NCBI RefSeq assembly: GCF_902459555.1
Contig: NZ_CABPSM010000001.1
Location: forward strand, 124,001-188,000
Length of the DNA: 64,000 nucleotides
Reading direction: 5' to 3'
DNA from: Pandoraea horticolens
Lineage (GTDB): Bacteria > Pseudomonadota > Gammaproteobacteria > Burkholderiales > Burkholderiaceae
The notes under the pieces: generated by a model
Seen by the model: only the letters and a program-made list of their open reading frames with translations
The model's database searches: none
Told to the model about the DNA's origin: nothing
Position numbers and translations under genes: made by a program
Shown: positions 34,767-44,243 of the stretch, piece by piece
How the letters are laid out: every line of letters begins with the position of its first letter
Position numbering within the stretch: position 1 is the stretch's first letter

Positions 34767-34952
34767 CGGGAAACGACTTCTCTTATTTCGACGCGTTACC
34801 GACGTGTTTCGAGGTCGATTATTGCGCGTCTCGTTGTGAAATCCGGTAACGCATTGACGGTGCGGGCATCGGCCCTTGAAACGGAACACGCGCCCTTTGG
34901 CCTTCGCTGCCAGAGAGCGCGTGCTATCGATGGCCCCACGACCAGGTGTTTA

Positions 34953-35285
34953 TCAGGCGGCGGCGGTGCAGGAGTTCGCTTCGCGGGCCGCCCGGCGGCC
35001 GGCAAGCCACTTGCCCAGCACTCGGGTCAGCGGGAATCGACGGCTGACTTCGCGCTCCAGTTCGGCTTCCGCCATGTTGTCGGACGACACCCAGTGACGG
35101 CGTCCCGGCTCGACGGCAAGTCGTTGGCCCGGCATCAGCCAGTAATCACGCGGATCGCCTGCGCGCGTCACCCAGACTGCCGAGCCGCGGGCAACAAGCG
35201 TATGCTCGTGGTGCAAGTCGAGGGTGATCACTTCGCCCGGACGGATACCGTAGAAGTACTGCACCTTTGTTAAATTGTTTTGCAT
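34953..35285 (-). CDS. DUF2917 domain protein
   Basis: A 110-residue protein with a small cupin-like beta domain (GIRPGEVITLDLHHEHTLVARGSAVWVTRAGDPRDYWLMPGQRLAVEPGRRHWVSSD), characteristic of DUF2917 proteins of betaproteobacteria, followed by a basic helix. The function is unknown. It is divergent from a LysR gene with a 100-base shared promoter region, suggesting that LysR controls it. Confidence 0.8.
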   Translation of the reverse strand: MQNNLTKVQYFYGIRPGEVITLDLHHEHTLVARGSAVWVTRAGDPRDYWLMPGQRLAVEPGRRHWVSSDNMAEAELEREVSRRFPLTRVLGKWLAGRRAAREANSCTAAA

Positions 35286-35385
35286 TTTACGACCCCCACT
35301 CAGTGCGAGACAATGACTGAATCATAGGGACTGGCAAGCGCTATACCAAACGACATATTTTCACGGCCTTGCGAATAAAGCTCAC

Positions 35386-36426
35386 ATGGATCTTCGGAGA
35401 CTTCCTAACCTGAGTGCCCTGCGCGCCTTCGAGGCGGCTGCCCGCCTGGAGAGCTTCTCGCGTGCGGCGGAGGAGTTATTCGTCACGCACGGCGCCATCA
35501 GCCATCAGATCCGCGCCCTGGAGCAAGAGCTGGGCACGACGCTCTTCGCCCGCAACGGCAAGCGCATCAGCATTACGCCGGCGGGACGGCAGTACGCCGC
35601 CTCGATCCGCAGCGCCCTCGGCGACATCGCCCAGGCGACGCGCAAGTTGCAAGCGGGCACGCGCAGCGAACGGCGTCTGGTACTGACTACCATGCCGTCG
35701 TTTGCGAGCCGGTGGCTCACACCGCGCATCGGCCGCTTCATCGACCGGCATCCCGAACTGGAAGTGGAATTGCGGTGCAGCGCCCAGCTCATCGACTTCG
35801 AGCGCGACGACGTGGACATCGCCCTTCGCATGGGCAAAGGCAACTGGCCTGGGCTGCACATCGAGAAAGTGCTCGACGACGTGTACTTTCCTGCGTGCAG
35901 TCCATCCTACAACCATGGGAACCTTCCACAGACGGCGGAGGAATTCCGTCGAAGCACGTTGCTACGCTCGGAGGGTGAGCCGTGGGCACCGTGGTTCGCG
36001 GCCGCCGGCTTCGATCTGCCTGAACCAACGCAAGGCATGATGTACGGAGATTCGGGAATGTTGTCGCAGGCGGCCATCGTCGGCCAGGGCGTGGCGCTCG
36101 TGCGACGCTCGCTGGCCGTGGGCGACATCATGGCCGGACGCCTCGTCCGGCTGTCTGACGTCGACACGCCATGCGAATGGGATTACTACTTCGTATGTCC
36201 GCCCGCAGTGCTGGAAACGCAGCGCGTTCAGGCGTTCAGAACGTGGTTTCTGAAGGAATTGACGGCGTTCGAGTCGGTGAAGCACATGCAGCGCCGCCCG
36301 GCGCAGCCAAGTCCCGCAGCGCTGGCGGCCGGCATGGCCGCTACGGCGGGCGAGATGACGACGGACGCACAGTTGGGACTGAGCCCTGCGTTGCCGGCCG
36401 ACGACGGTGCACCGACGCACGCCTGA
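35386..36426 (+). CDS. LysR family regulator, GcvA-like
   Basis: A 346-residue regulator. The N-terminal HTH (residues 5-65) begins LRRLPNLSALRAFEAAARLESFSRAAEELFVTHGAISHQIRALEQELG, very like GcvA, and is followed by the periplasmic-binding-like effector domain (about 95-295). The last 45 residues are an Ala-rich extension not needed for the fold. It is divergent from the DUF2917 gene and likely regulates it and itself; the effector is unknown. Confidence 0.9.
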   Translation: MDLRRLPNLSALRAFEAAARLESFSRAAEELFVTHGAISHQIRALEQELGTTLFARNGKRISITPAGRQYAASIRSALGDIAQATRKLQAGTRSERRLVLTTMPSFASRWLTPRIGRFIDRHPELEVELRCSAQLIDFERDDVDIALRMGKGNWPGLHIEKVLDDVYFPACSPSYNHGNLPQTAEEFRRSTLLRSEGEPWAPWFAAAGFDLPEPTQGMMYGDSGMLSQAAIVGQGVALVRRSLAVGDIMAGRLVRLSDVDTPCEWDYYFVCPPAVLETQRVQAFRTWFLKELTAFESVKHMQRRPAQPSPAALAAGMAATAGEMTTDAQLGLSPALPADDGAPTHA

Positions 36427-36475
36427 GGCGTGAAGCGCGTGCGCTCGCACCCGCCCCACTTGCCGGACACCCGGC

Positions 36476-36748
36476 TTACAGCACGACCTTGACCATCGGG
36501 TGGCCGGTCAACGCACAATAGATATCGTCGAGGTGCGCCTTCGAGTGAGCGCGCACCGTGACGGTCAGCCCGAGATACTTGCCCGAGCTGGACGGCCGCA
36601 TTTCCACCGTCGCCGCGTCGAATTCCGCGTCGAACTCCTGCAGCAGCGCCACGATGGCGTCGGCAAATCCGTCCTGCGTGGCCCCCATCACCTTGATGGG
36701 GAAATCGCACGGAAACTCGAGCAGGCTTTCCTTCTTTTCCGTCGTCAT
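36476..36748 (-). CDS. ybeD: YbeD/DUF493 family protein
   Basis: A 90-residue protein with the small alpha/beta fold of YbeD (LLEFPCDFPIKVMGATQDGFADAIVALLQEF ... SSGKYLGLTVTVRAHSKAHLDDIYCALTGHPMVKVVL). YbeD-like genes are widely found between dacA/dacC and lipB; an allosteric ACT-like role is assumed but unproven. Its ATG overlaps the transaminase stop (ATGA), so the two are translated together. Confidence 0.92.
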   Translation of the reverse strand: MTTEKKESLLEFPCDFPIKVMGATQDGFADAIVALLQEFDAEFDAATVEMRPSSSGKYLGLTVTVRAHSKAHLDDIYCALTGHPMVKVVL

Positions 36749-37593
36749 AGTGCCTCCTTGGCACGTTGATAGGCCGCATACAGCGCGCGGAAGACGGGGC
36801 CCGGCTTGCCGTCGCCCACCGGTTTGCCGTCGAGCGTGACGACCGCCAGCACTTCCTTCGTGGCCGACGTGATGAGCAGTTCGTCGGCATTGCGGACTTC
36901 CGCTTCGCTCACCACGCGCTCATGGAACGCAATGCCGCATTCCTGCGCGAGACTTTCGAGCACACCGTAACGAATGCCTTCGAGAATTCGATTATCGCGC
37001 GGCGGTGCGAACATTTCACCGCCCTTGATGACCCACACGTTGCTCGACGACGCCTCGGTCAGATTGCCGTCACGGAACTGGATAGTCTCCTGAACGTCGT
37101 GATCGGCGGCGTATTGCGCCATCAACACGTTGCCCAGCAGCGAGGTCGACTTGATGTGGCAGTTCAGCCAGCGGCGATCTTCATGCGTGACCGCGCCCAC
37201 CCCGTGCTCCACCTTCTCGCGGTTCGGCAGCGTGAGCGGCGTCGCGATACCGAACACCGTAGGCGTGATGCCCTTCGGGAACGTGTGCTGGCGCGGCGCC
37301 ACGCCACGCGTGACCTGCACGTAGATGCTGTGCGGGTCGGCCGGACAGGTAGCCGACAGGCGTGCGAAAAGCGCTTCCCATTCGGCGCGCGTGTACGGAT
37401 TTTCGATGCGAATCTCGGCGAGACTGCGCTCGAGGCGAGCAAGATGCTGCGCGAGACGGAACGGCTTGCCGTGATAGACGGGCACGACTTCGTAAATGCC
37501 GTCGCCGAAGAGGAAACCGCGATCGAGTACGGAGATTTTCGCGTCGCTGAGCGGAATCAGGTCGCCATTGAGCCAGACGGTGGGGTTATCCAT
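36745..37593 (-). CDS. D-amino acid aminotransferase (class IV)
   Basis: A 282-residue PLP enzyme of the branched-chain/D-amino acid transaminase fold: LDRGFLFGDGIYEVVPVYHG (23-42), the PLP lysine in CHIKSTSLLGNVL (Lys148) and LTEASSSNVWVIKGG. The FGDGIYEV signature with an arginine-rich specificity loop favours D-alanine transaminase. It would make D-glutamate or D-alanine for peptidoglycan, which fits its place between a penicillin-binding carboxypeptidase and ybeD. The start MDNPTVWLNGDLIPL is conserved. Confidence 0.88.
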   Translation of the reverse strand: MDNPTVWLNGDLIPLSDAKISVLDRGFLFGDGIYEVVPVYHGKPFRLAQHLARLERSLAEIRIENPYTRAEWEALFARLSATCPADPHSIYVQVTRGVAPRQHTFPKGITPTVFGIATPLTLPNREKVEHGVGAVTHEDRRWLNCHIKSTSLLGNVLMAQYAADHDVQETIQFRDGNLTEASSSNVWVIKGGEMFAPPRDNRILEGIRYGVLESLAQECGIAFHERVVSEAEVRNADELLITSATKEVLAVVTLDGKPVGDGKPGPVFRALYAAYQRAKEAL

Positions 37594-37628
37594 GTTTGCA
37601 AGGTGCGCGCCAGATGCGCGACGAAAGG

Positions 37629-37651
37629 AAAAAACGCGCCCACCGGGCGCG
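37629..37651 (-). terminator. Intrinsic terminator after dacC
   Basis: On the minus strand CGCGCCC GGT GGGCGCG is followed by six T. It lies about 130 bases after the dacC stop and just before the transaminase start, so it may attenuate read-through. Confidence 0.7.
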
Positions 37652-37751
37652 CCTTTATGTTGCAGCAGACCCCGCAACGCGAGCCTGCCGACCGGACGCC
37701 GGTTCGACGCCGAGCCAATACCTACCGCAATCCTACGCGTATTACCGGCGA

Positions 37752-37771
37752 ACGTCCCGCAAGCGGGACGT
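37752..37771. repeat. Perfect hairpin downstream of dacC
   Basis: ACGTCCCGC AA GCGGGACGT, nine perfect pairs around two bases, lies 12 bases past the dacC stop. No T run follows on either side. Confidence 0.5.
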
Positions 37772-37783
37772 CGCAGCCAATCG

Positions 37784-38971
37784 TTACTTCTTCACGAACA
37801 TCAGGCGCAGGGCGTCCCATGCACGGCCGATGAAGCTGGCCTGCGGCACGTCGGCGAGTGCGACGACCGGGAATTCGGCCAGTTGCTTGCCGTCGGCCAT
37901 AACCTTGACGGTGCCGACCGGGGCACCGTTGGCCAGCGGGGCGATCAGCGGCTCGCGCAGTTCGAGCTGCGGCTTGATCTTGTCGGCCATGCCCTTCGGC
38001 ACGGTGATGAAGGTGTCCTTCTTCACGCCGATCTTCAGCTCGCTTTCCTTGCCCTTCCACACCTTGGGCGTGGCCACGACCTGATTCGCCCCGTACACGC
38101 GCAGCGTGTCGAAGTTCTGGTAACCGTAGTTCAGGGCCGAGAGGCTGTCCTGCACGCGGGCACGCTCGGTCGGCTCGCCCACGACCACCGACAGCACCCG
38201 GCGGTTCACGCCCGGCGTGCCCGGCAGCGGGCGCGACGCCGTCGACACGAGGCAGTAACCTGCTTCCTTCGTGTGGCCGGTCTTCAGACCATCGACCGTG
38301 GGGTCGAGATACAGCAGACGATTACGGTTCGGCTGACGGATGTTGTTGTACGTGAAGCTCTTCTCCGAGTAGATCTTGTAGTACTCGGGGAAGTCTTGAA
38401 TCATATGGGTCGACAGCGCGGCGATGTCGGCCACCGTCGTGTAGTGCTGCGGGTCGGTCAGACCGTCGACGTTCGTGTAATGGGTGTTCTTCAGACCCAT
38501 ACGCTGCGCCGCGCGGTTCATCAGCTCGACGAAGCCCGGCTGCGAGCCGCCCACGAGTTCGGCCAGCGCGATGGAGGCGTCGTTACCCGACTGGATAATC
38601 ATGCCGTAGACGAGATCGTGCACCGAGACCGGCTTGCCGGCTTCGATGAACGTGCGCGATTCGTCGCGCCCCACCTTGCGAACCGACTCGCCCGGAATGA
38701 CGGTCTGATCCATCGAAATGCGCTTGTCGCGCAAGGCTTCGAAGATCAGGTACGACGTCATGATCTTCGTGAGCGAAGCCGGCTCCACGCGCGCATCGGG
38801 GTCACCGGCGGCAAGCACCTGACCGCTGGTGACGTCGACGATGGTCCACGCCTTGGCCGTCATCGGCGGGGGCGGAATCTGTTGAGCACGGGCGGGAAGT
38901 GCAGCAAGCGAGCCGCAAGCGACGAGCGCCGCGGCAGCGGCGGCACGGGACAGCGAAGCGTTGAATGTCAT
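37784..38971 (-). CDS. dacC: D-alanyl-D-alanine carboxypeptidase (penicillin-binding protein 5/6 family)
   Basis: A 395-residue periplasmic serine peptidase removing the terminal D-alanine of peptidoglycan stem peptides. Signal peptide 1-30 (ending PARAQ); the active-site motifs are SLTK (66-69), SGN (128-130) and KTG (230-232). A C-terminal beta domain and amphipathic membrane anchor follow (ASFIGRAWDALRLMFVKK). The ATG at 38971 is preferred because the signal peptide begins there; longer starts at 39007 and 39058 add non-signal residues. A sigma-70-like promoter is seen about 170 bases upstream. Neighbours are a D-amino acid transaminase and ybeD. Confidence 0.93.
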   Translation of the reverse strand: MTFNASLSRAAAAAALVACGSLAALPARAQQIPPPPMTAKAWTIVDVTSGQVLAAGDPDARVEPASLTKIMTSYLIFEALRDKRISMDQTVIPGESVRKVGRDESRTFIEAGKPVSVHDLVYGMIIQSGNDASIALAELVGGSQPGFVELMNRAAQRMGLKNTHYTNVDGLTDPQHYTTVADIAALSTHMIQDFPEYYKIYSEKSFTYNNIRQPNRNRLLYLDPTVDGLKTGHTKEAGYCLVSTASRPLPGTPGVNRRVLSVVVGEPTERARVQDSLSALNYGYQNFDTLRVYGANQVVATPKVWKGKESELKIGVKKDTFITVPKGMADKIKPQLELREPLIAPLANGAPVGTVKVMADGKQLAEFPVVALADVPQASFIGRAWDALRLMFVKK

Positions 38972-39144
38972 TGGCGAAGAGGAAAACGATGTGAGACTCA
39001 GGGGCATCTGCGCTTGAAGAAGCGTCGTGCAACCGACGTTTCGACAAACGCGCGGCACGGCGAAGAAGACAGCGGCACCGTAGCGCCGGTGTCATGTCTG
39101 TCCGGGACATAGACCCGGCACGGCACGACATGGTTCAGATGCGA

Positions 39145-39174
39145 ATTATACCCGTCGCGATTTCACGCCCCCAA
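39145..39174 (-). promoter_or_regulatory. Sigma-70-type promoter of dacC
   Basis: On the minus strand TTGGGG, an 18-base spacer and a perfect TATAAT are read, with the -10 box about 175 bases before the chosen dacC start. Confidence 0.55.
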
Positions 39175-39223
39175 CGCGGCGGCCCGGCGCCGCCGAAATC
39201 GGCAGAAATTCGCGCCGGGTGTG

Positions 39224-39853
39224 TCAATGACGCCACGCGTCGACCACGATCTGTTTCAGCAGGGGTAACAAGCCGTGAAAGAAGTGTTCGCCACCGGGAA
39301 TGACAACCACCGGCAGCGTCTGCGGACGCGCCCAGTCCAGCACCGATTGCAGCGGCACGGTGTCGTCCATTTCGCCGTGAATGACGAGCGTGTCGGCCGG
39401 CACTGTCGCCACGTCCCAGTTACTCGCCGCCGTGCCCACGAACACCAGACGCTGCGCGGGCGTACCCGCCGCTTCCAGTGTCTTTGCCACATGCGAGACC
39501 ACGAACGTGCCGAACGAGAACCCCGCGAGGGCGAGCGGCAACGTTTCCCAGCCCGGTTGCCGACGCATCCAATCGATCACGGCGAGCAGGTCGTCGCGCT
39601 CGCCGATGCCCTTGTCGTGCTCGCCCGCCGACTTGCCGACGCCGCGGAAGTTCGGACGCACCACGGCGTAGCCAAGCTGGACGAATGCACGGGCGAGCGT
39701 TTGCGCAACCTTGTTGTCGAGCGTGCCGCCGAAAAGCGGGTGCGGATGGGCCACGAGCGTGATGCCGCGCGACTCGCCGGCCGGGCGGTCGATGGCGATT
39801 TCGATGGCGCCGACCGGGCCGTCGATGGTGAAGCGTTCAGTCTGAGCGTTCAT
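39224..39853 (-). CDS. Alpha/beta hydrolase
   Basis: A 209-residue single-domain hydrolase with the nucleophile elbow GFSFG (Ser113), an HPHPLFGGTLDNK oxyanion-side motif and the histidine in GGEHFFHG. This small dienelactone-hydrolase-like subgroup has no firmly known substrate. The ATG at 39853 gives the normal length. It follows the ferredoxin gene on the same strand by about 95 bases. Confidence 0.88.
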   Translation of the reverse strand: MNAQTERFTIDGPVGAIEIAIDRPAGESRGITLVAHPHPLFGGTLDNKVAQTLARAFVQLGYAVVRPNFRGVGKSAGEHDKGIGERDDLLAVIDWMRRQPGWETLPLALAGFSFGTFVVSHVAKTLEAAGTPAQRLVFVGTAASNWDVATVPADTLVIHGEMDDTVPLQSVLDWARPQTLPVVVIPGGEHFFHGLLPLLKQIVVDAWRH

Positions 39854-39948
39854 GAGCGATGTTGGGCTGAGGTGCGGCAGCGCAAAAAAGTGCGGCCCGC
39901 AGGGCAGCGAAACGGTAAATCAGTGAATCGATGAAGCGGCCTGCGGAA

Positions 39949-40278
39949 TCAGTCGATCAGCAGACGCTCGACGATCTCGCCTTGCGCCAGATGCTTCTCG
40001 ACGATCTCGTCGATATCGGTTTCGTCGATATACGTGTACCAGGTCCCTTCGGGATAGATCACCACGACAGGCCCTTGCTCGCAGCGATCGAGGCACCCGG
40101 CCTTGTTCACTCTCACCTTGCCGGGACCCGCGAGGCCGAGTTGCTTGACCTTCTGCTTTGCATACTCCTGCATCGCCTGCGCGTTGCAGTTCGCGCAGCA
40201 AGGACGGTCCGCGCCAGGTTCGCGCTGATTCAGGCAGAAAAACACGTGATGCTGGTAGTACTGCGACTGGGTGGCCAT
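39949..40278 (-). CDS. Thioredoxin-like [2Fe-2S] ferredoxin
   Basis: A 109-residue protein of the thioredoxin-like ferredoxin group. It has Cys15 with Cys27/28/31 in FFCLNQREPGADRPCCANC and Cys62/66 in AGCLDRCEQGP, a spacing suited to one [2Fe-2S] cluster. The redox partner is unknown. The start MATQSQYYQHHVFFC is conserved in betaproteobacterial relatives. Confidence 0.87.
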   Translation of the reverse strand: MATQSQYYQHHVFFCLNQREPGADRPCCANCNAQAMQEYAKQKVKQLGLAGPGKVRVNKAGCLDRCEQGPVVVIYPEGTWYTYIDETDIDEIVEKHLAQGEIVERLLID

Positions 40279-40455
40279 ATCGGTGCTTTTGGGGGAGTGG
40301 CAACGTGTTGCGGGCCATTCTAACCGACCTGCCCGGCAGTTGCGGGCGTGCGAACCGTGCGGGCCCGGCGTGCCGCACGGCAGGCATGAGGAAATACGGA
40401 ATCCGGGACAGAACGAGGTGCGCCAGGCGGCAGGCCGGGCTCACCCGAAGACCGG

Positions 40456-41997
40456 TCAGCGCAGACGTCGCTGCAATGCCATGAAGACGGCACAGAATGC
40501 GGCCATACACGCGAAGCCGAAGAACACGTTCACGCACGCCAGCACGAGCGCCTGTTGCGACGCCAGACTGCCGACCCACGCCGACGCCATATGCGACGCG
40601 GTCGTCGCATCGACGCTCGCCCCGAACGCCTGCTGCACCTGCGACACCGCTGCGTTGTAAGCCGGATTGAGCGGCGTCATCGACGGCGTGAGCTGATGCG
40701 TGAAGACGGCTTGCCGATCCTGCATCAGCACGGCCATGACCGACACCGACATGGAACTCACCAACTGACGCACGATGTTCTTCGACTGATAGCCGTGCTG
40801 GAACACATATTCGTCCATGCCGCGAAACGTCAGTTCCGCAATCGGCACCATGGCGAACACACCGCCCAGCCCACTCAGCACCATCGGCAGGATCAACCAC
40901 TGGCTCGACACACCCGGATAGGTTTGCGAGAGCAGGAAGGCATAGCCAAGCAGACACAGATAACCCAGCAACACGAAGGGTTTTAGCCGCACGAACTTCG
41001 GACGCGCCATCGTGTACATCACAGCCACGACAAGACTCGTCACCGACGCCACCGCTTGCAGATAGCCCGTGTGCTCGACACTCCAGTTCAGCCCCTGTTG
41101 CATGTAGATCGGGAACAGATACGACGTCGAATAGGAGAAAAAGTAATAGACGGCGTAACCGCCCAGCCCCAGCACATAGACGGGATTACGCACCAGCACA
41201 CGAAAATCGATCAGCGGCTTGTGGTGCGAATATTGATGCCACATGTAGCCGATAGCGCAGGTCGCGCCGACCAGACACAGTTCGAGCAGATGCAGCGGAT
41301 TGGAGAAGAAGTCGAAACGTGAGCGCTGCATCATCACTTCGACGAACAACATGCCAGCGGCAAAGAACACGATGCCGCGCATCTCGAACTCGCCCTCGTC
41401 GCGCAAACGCCCGCGAAAGTCGGGGATCACGAGCCACGCGGCAAGTGCGCCGGCAAGCGCGATCGGCACGATAGAGAAGAACACGGACGACCACAGGAAA
41501 TGATCGACGAGATAGCTCGCCAGCAACGGTGCAGAGATCTGTCCGCCGAAAAAGCCGTAGGTGAAAAAGAGCAACGCCCGCAGCCGTAATTCGGGCGCGA
41601 AGCACAGGTTGATGAGAATACGGCTGGCGGTGAACAGCGACCCGGCCCCCAGACCAAGCACGAAGCGCGCGACGGCAAGTTCGGCCGGCGTGCGGGCCAT
41701 ACCGCACAACCACGCCCCGGACGCCATGAGCGTGAGCGCGCCCGTGAGGAAAGTGCGATACCCAAGACGCGCGGCCAGCCAGCGCTGCTTCAGAATGACG
41801 AGAATCCCGGCCACGGCGTAGAGCGTGGAGACGAATGCGTACTCCTCGGGTGCGGCACCGACGCCGCCCGCGATATGAGACGACGCGAACACGAACATGC
41901 CGTTCTCCAACATTTCGATGCCCGTGATAGCGGAGATCACGGCCATCAGCACTCGCTGTCGTGTCTTGTGCGCAAACATCAATCCCCAGGTACTCAT
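40456..41997 (-). CDS. MFS transporter, DHA2 (EmrB-like) family
   Basis: A 513-residue inner-membrane protein with about fourteen helices, typical of DHA2 drug:proton antiporters. It contains the motif LKQRWLAARLGYRTFLTGAL and the RFVLGLGAGSLFTASRILIN helix. The ligand cannot be predicted. There is no adjacent EmrA-like or outer-membrane partner. The ATG at 41997 is chosen because earlier residues are not membrane-protein-like. It lies 198 bases after the VanZ-like gene on the same strand and may be transcribed separately. Confidence 0.88.
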   Translation of the reverse strand: MSTWGLMFAHKTRQRVLMAVISAITGIEMLENGMFVFASSHIAGGVGAAPEEYAFVSTLYAVAGILVILKQRWLAARLGYRTFLTGALTLMASGAWLCGMARTPAELAVARFVLGLGAGSLFTASRILINLCFAPELRLRALLFFTYGFFGGQISAPLLASYLVDHFLWSSVFFSIVPIALAGALAAWLVIPDFRGRLRDEGEFEMRGIVFFAAGMLFVEVMMQRSRFDFFSNPLHLLELCLVGATCAIGYMWHQYSHHKPLIDFRVLVRNPVYVLGLGGYAVYYFFSYSTSYLFPIYMQQGLNWSVEHTGYLQAVASVTSLVVAVMYTMARPKFVRLKPFVLLGYLCLLGYAFLLSQTYPGVSSQWLILPMVLSGLGGVFAMVPIAELTFRGMDEYVFQHGYQSKNIVRQLVSSMSVSVMAVLMQDRQAVFTHQLTPSMTPLNPAYNAAVSQVQQAFGASVDATTASHMASAWVGSLASQQALVLACVNVFFGFACMAAFCAVFMALQRRLR

Positions 41998-42195
41998 CGC
42001 CGTCTCACCAATGAAAAACGCCCGGGATCTGCCTGAAGATGCCGGGCGGTCGAGACACACCGAGAGCCAGCGTGCCTTACAGGAGAGTTTAGGATTGACG
42101 GACCGCCCCACCAATGGGTTGGCGGCCAATACGCTATTGCCGATTTGGAAACAATCCACCACCCTGTCTCGCCGCTTATCCAGGCGGGACGGGGC

Positions 42196-43368
42196 TCAGC
42201 GCTGATTCCCGACGTTGCGGGCGGGGCCGCGATGACTCGGATCGAACATCGCGAGCAGATAGATCAGCACGAGGTACGGCCACGTCCAGGCAAGCCAGCG
42301 CGCCAATACGTTGAAGTGCACGTAGCGGCCTTGACGCCACGACTGAAGCGCTGCTTCGTAGTACGGGTTCGCGGGCAGGAGATTGACGAAGACGAGCAGC
42401 ACGACAAGCGCCGCCAATGCGACGGCACCGCGCAGCGCGCGCGGCCCACGTCCGGCGACGAGCAGGACAAGGGCGCCGGCGGTCACGCCGTAGATGGCTC
42501 CGGCCGTCACCCAGTCGAACGCCTGCGCCGACGAGAACTGCCACGCCGACGCGATGGCCTTGATCGCAAACGCGCTGACGAACATCGCGCACAACAACGG
42601 CACGTGCGGCGCCGAGCGACGCATCGCGAGCGTGGCGAGCAGCCCGGCCAGAATGGTGCCGCTGGCGCTCACGACCGCCTCCCACAAGGCATGACTGGCA
42701 ACGGCATCGAGTTCGGAAAGGTAGTCTTGCAACTGTCCGAGTCGCGGTACCCAGTCGAGCACCAGATCGGTCACGTCCGGGTCCTGCCAGAGCCAGATTT
42801 GCCGGACGAGATCGCCGTCGCCGAAGAGAAACTGCTGCGGATAGGCCTGCGCCCACGGCCATAACGCCAGCAACACGAGCAGCAAACTTGCGTGCCGTTC
42901 GAACCACGCGAAGCGCAGATGCCGCAGCCATCCGCGATCGAGCAGCGGACTCGTGAGCGGCACCGCAATGGCGGCACCGATGAGGGCGCCGAGGGCGTTC
43001 GTTGCCAGATCGACGTTCGACGCCACACGTGTCGGTATATACGTCTGCAAAGCCTCCATGCCACACGAGAGCATCGTGCCGAGCAGAAATGCCGCGAGCA
43101 CGGCGCGCGTACCGCGCCACGCGGGGTGCAGCGCCAATACCGTCAACATGCCGAGCGGGATATAGCCCAGCACGTTGGTGACGACATCGAACATCGTCAT
43201 CCAGCGGGGTAGCGGCGCGAACAGGTAGTCGAACGGTCCGACGGCCGCGCGCTGGAACTCAAACGGGTACAGGCTCGCGTAAGCGATCAGCAGAATCAGG
43301 CAAATCAGCGCCTGACGCATGAGCGGCGAGGCGCGTCGTTGCCAGGGTTTGACATCCGGCTCAGGCAT
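42196..43368 (-). CDS. VanZ family membrane protein
   Basis: A 390-residue protein with about ten helices. The N-terminal part (residues 17-130) matches VanZ: LILLIAYASLYPFEF and VTNVLGYIPLGMLTVL, with QTYIPTRVASNVDLATNALGALIGA. The C-terminal half is additional membrane helices of unknown role. It starts 12 bases after the lipoprotein gene of the MCE transporter, so it is the last gene of that operon. VanZ proteins are linked to envelope and glycopeptide phenotypes, but no biochemical function is proven. Confidence 0.85.
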   Translation of the reverse strand: MPEPDVKPWQRRASPLMRQALICLILLIAYASLYPFEFQRAAVGPFDYLFAPLPRWMTMFDVVTNVLGYIPLGMLTVLALHPAWRGTRAVLAAFLLGTMLSCGMEALQTYIPTRVASNVDLATNALGALIGAAIAVPLTSPLLDRGWLRHLRFAWFERHASLLLVLLALWPWAQAYPQQFLFGDGDLVRQIWLWQDPDVTDLVLDWVPRLGQLQDYLSELDAVASHALWEAVVSASGTILAGLLATLAMRRSAPHVPLLCAMFVSAFAIKAIASAWQFSSAQAFDWVTAGAIYGVTAGALVLLVAGRGPRALRGAVALAALVVLLVFVNLLPANPYYEAALQSWRQGRYVHFNVLARWLAWTWPYLVLIYLLAMFDPSHRGPARNVGNQR

Positions 43369-43380
43369 CGGCGGTGTGCG

Positions 43381-44211
43381 CTATCGCGCTGGCGCGGTGG
43401 CACCCGATGCCGACGAGGCAGCAGGCAATGCCCGCGACTGGGCCGGCGCACGTGTCGTTGCTGGCGCGGCGGGCACACGTCCGGCGAGCCACTGGATCAG
43501 TTGGGTTTGCACGGCGTCGCTGGCGATGGCGAGCGCACGCGCGCCGCCTGCGGCGTCCGCACTCGCAGCGGGGGCCTGTGCACGGAGCGTCGTTTGCGCG
43601 AGCAGTTTCGATCCGTCGAACAGTGTAGCGCGCACTTGCACCACACCGTGGCTCGCCGACGTGCTGTCGAAGTATTGCGCGAACTCTTCGAGTTCCACGC
43701 GCAGGGCGGGCGCGGCGGTCGGGTCGCCGGCCGCCAGTACCGGCCGGTCGACCGACAAGGCTGCGCGCAGACGATCGCCGAAGAGCCGCGAGGGCGGCGC
43801 CAGCCATCGGCTGTTCGCATACACGCGGGCCTGATCGCCATCGCTGGCGGGCATACGGTAATAGATCACGTCGGCGTCGAGCCAGCTCGGCGCGTTGACC
43901 ACCACTTTCAGCGGCGACATGCGCGATGCCCCCGCGGCCGTGATGTCCGATGCGGGCGCCGTAACGTTGGTTGCATTGGCTGCATTGGTTGCATTGGCGG
44001 TAGCCGACATGGCGGGCATCGTCGGCGGGCCGAGATCGAAGCGCGTCAGCGAGGCCGACGGCGTCGAGATGGCACATCCGGCCATCAACGCGGCCGTCCC
44101 GGCATAAAGCAGCCAGGTGGTCAGCGTGCGCAGCCGGCGGGCGTCACGTCTGCTCGGTCCCGTTGCGGCGGGTGCCTCGGTTGCCCGGATCGCGCCGATT
44201 GGCTCAGTCAT
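43381..44211 (-). CDS. ABC-type transport auxiliary lipoprotein (PqiC/YmbA-like)
   Basis: A 276-residue lipoprotein: a 30-residue cytosolic-type lead, a hydrophobic segment and a lipobox LMAGC near residue 46. The mature part has the LTRFDLGPP beginning and VNAPSWLDADVIYYRMPASD typical of ABC-type auxiliary lipoproteins that sit in the outer membrane and meet the MCE protein. The ATG at 44211 has AAGGGG upstream; an ATG at 44247 overlapping the MlaD stop (ATGA) is a good alternative. It is the fourth gene of the transporter operon. Confidence 0.85.
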   Translation of the reverse strand: MTEPIGAIRATEAPAATGPSRRDARRLRTLTTWLLYAGTAALMAGCAISTPSASLTRFDLGPPTMPAMSATANATNAANATNVTAPASDITAAGASRMSPLKVVVNAPSWLDADVIYYRMPASDGDQARVYANSRWLAPPSRLFGDRLRAALSVDRPVLAAGDPTAAPALRVELEEFAQYFDSTSASHGVVQVRATLFDGSKLLAQTTLRAQAPAASADAAGGARALAIASDAVQTQLIQWLAGRVPAAPATTRAPAQSRALPAASSASGATAPAR

Positions 44212-44243
44212 CTCGATATCCCCTTGCATGACAGTGTCGCGCA

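Noticed and set aside
39920-40957. A 345-residue minus-strand frame over the ferredoxin gene
   Set aside because: It is out of frame with both the ferredoxin and MFS genes, which are strongly supported by family motifs; its product is Arg/Ala-rich.
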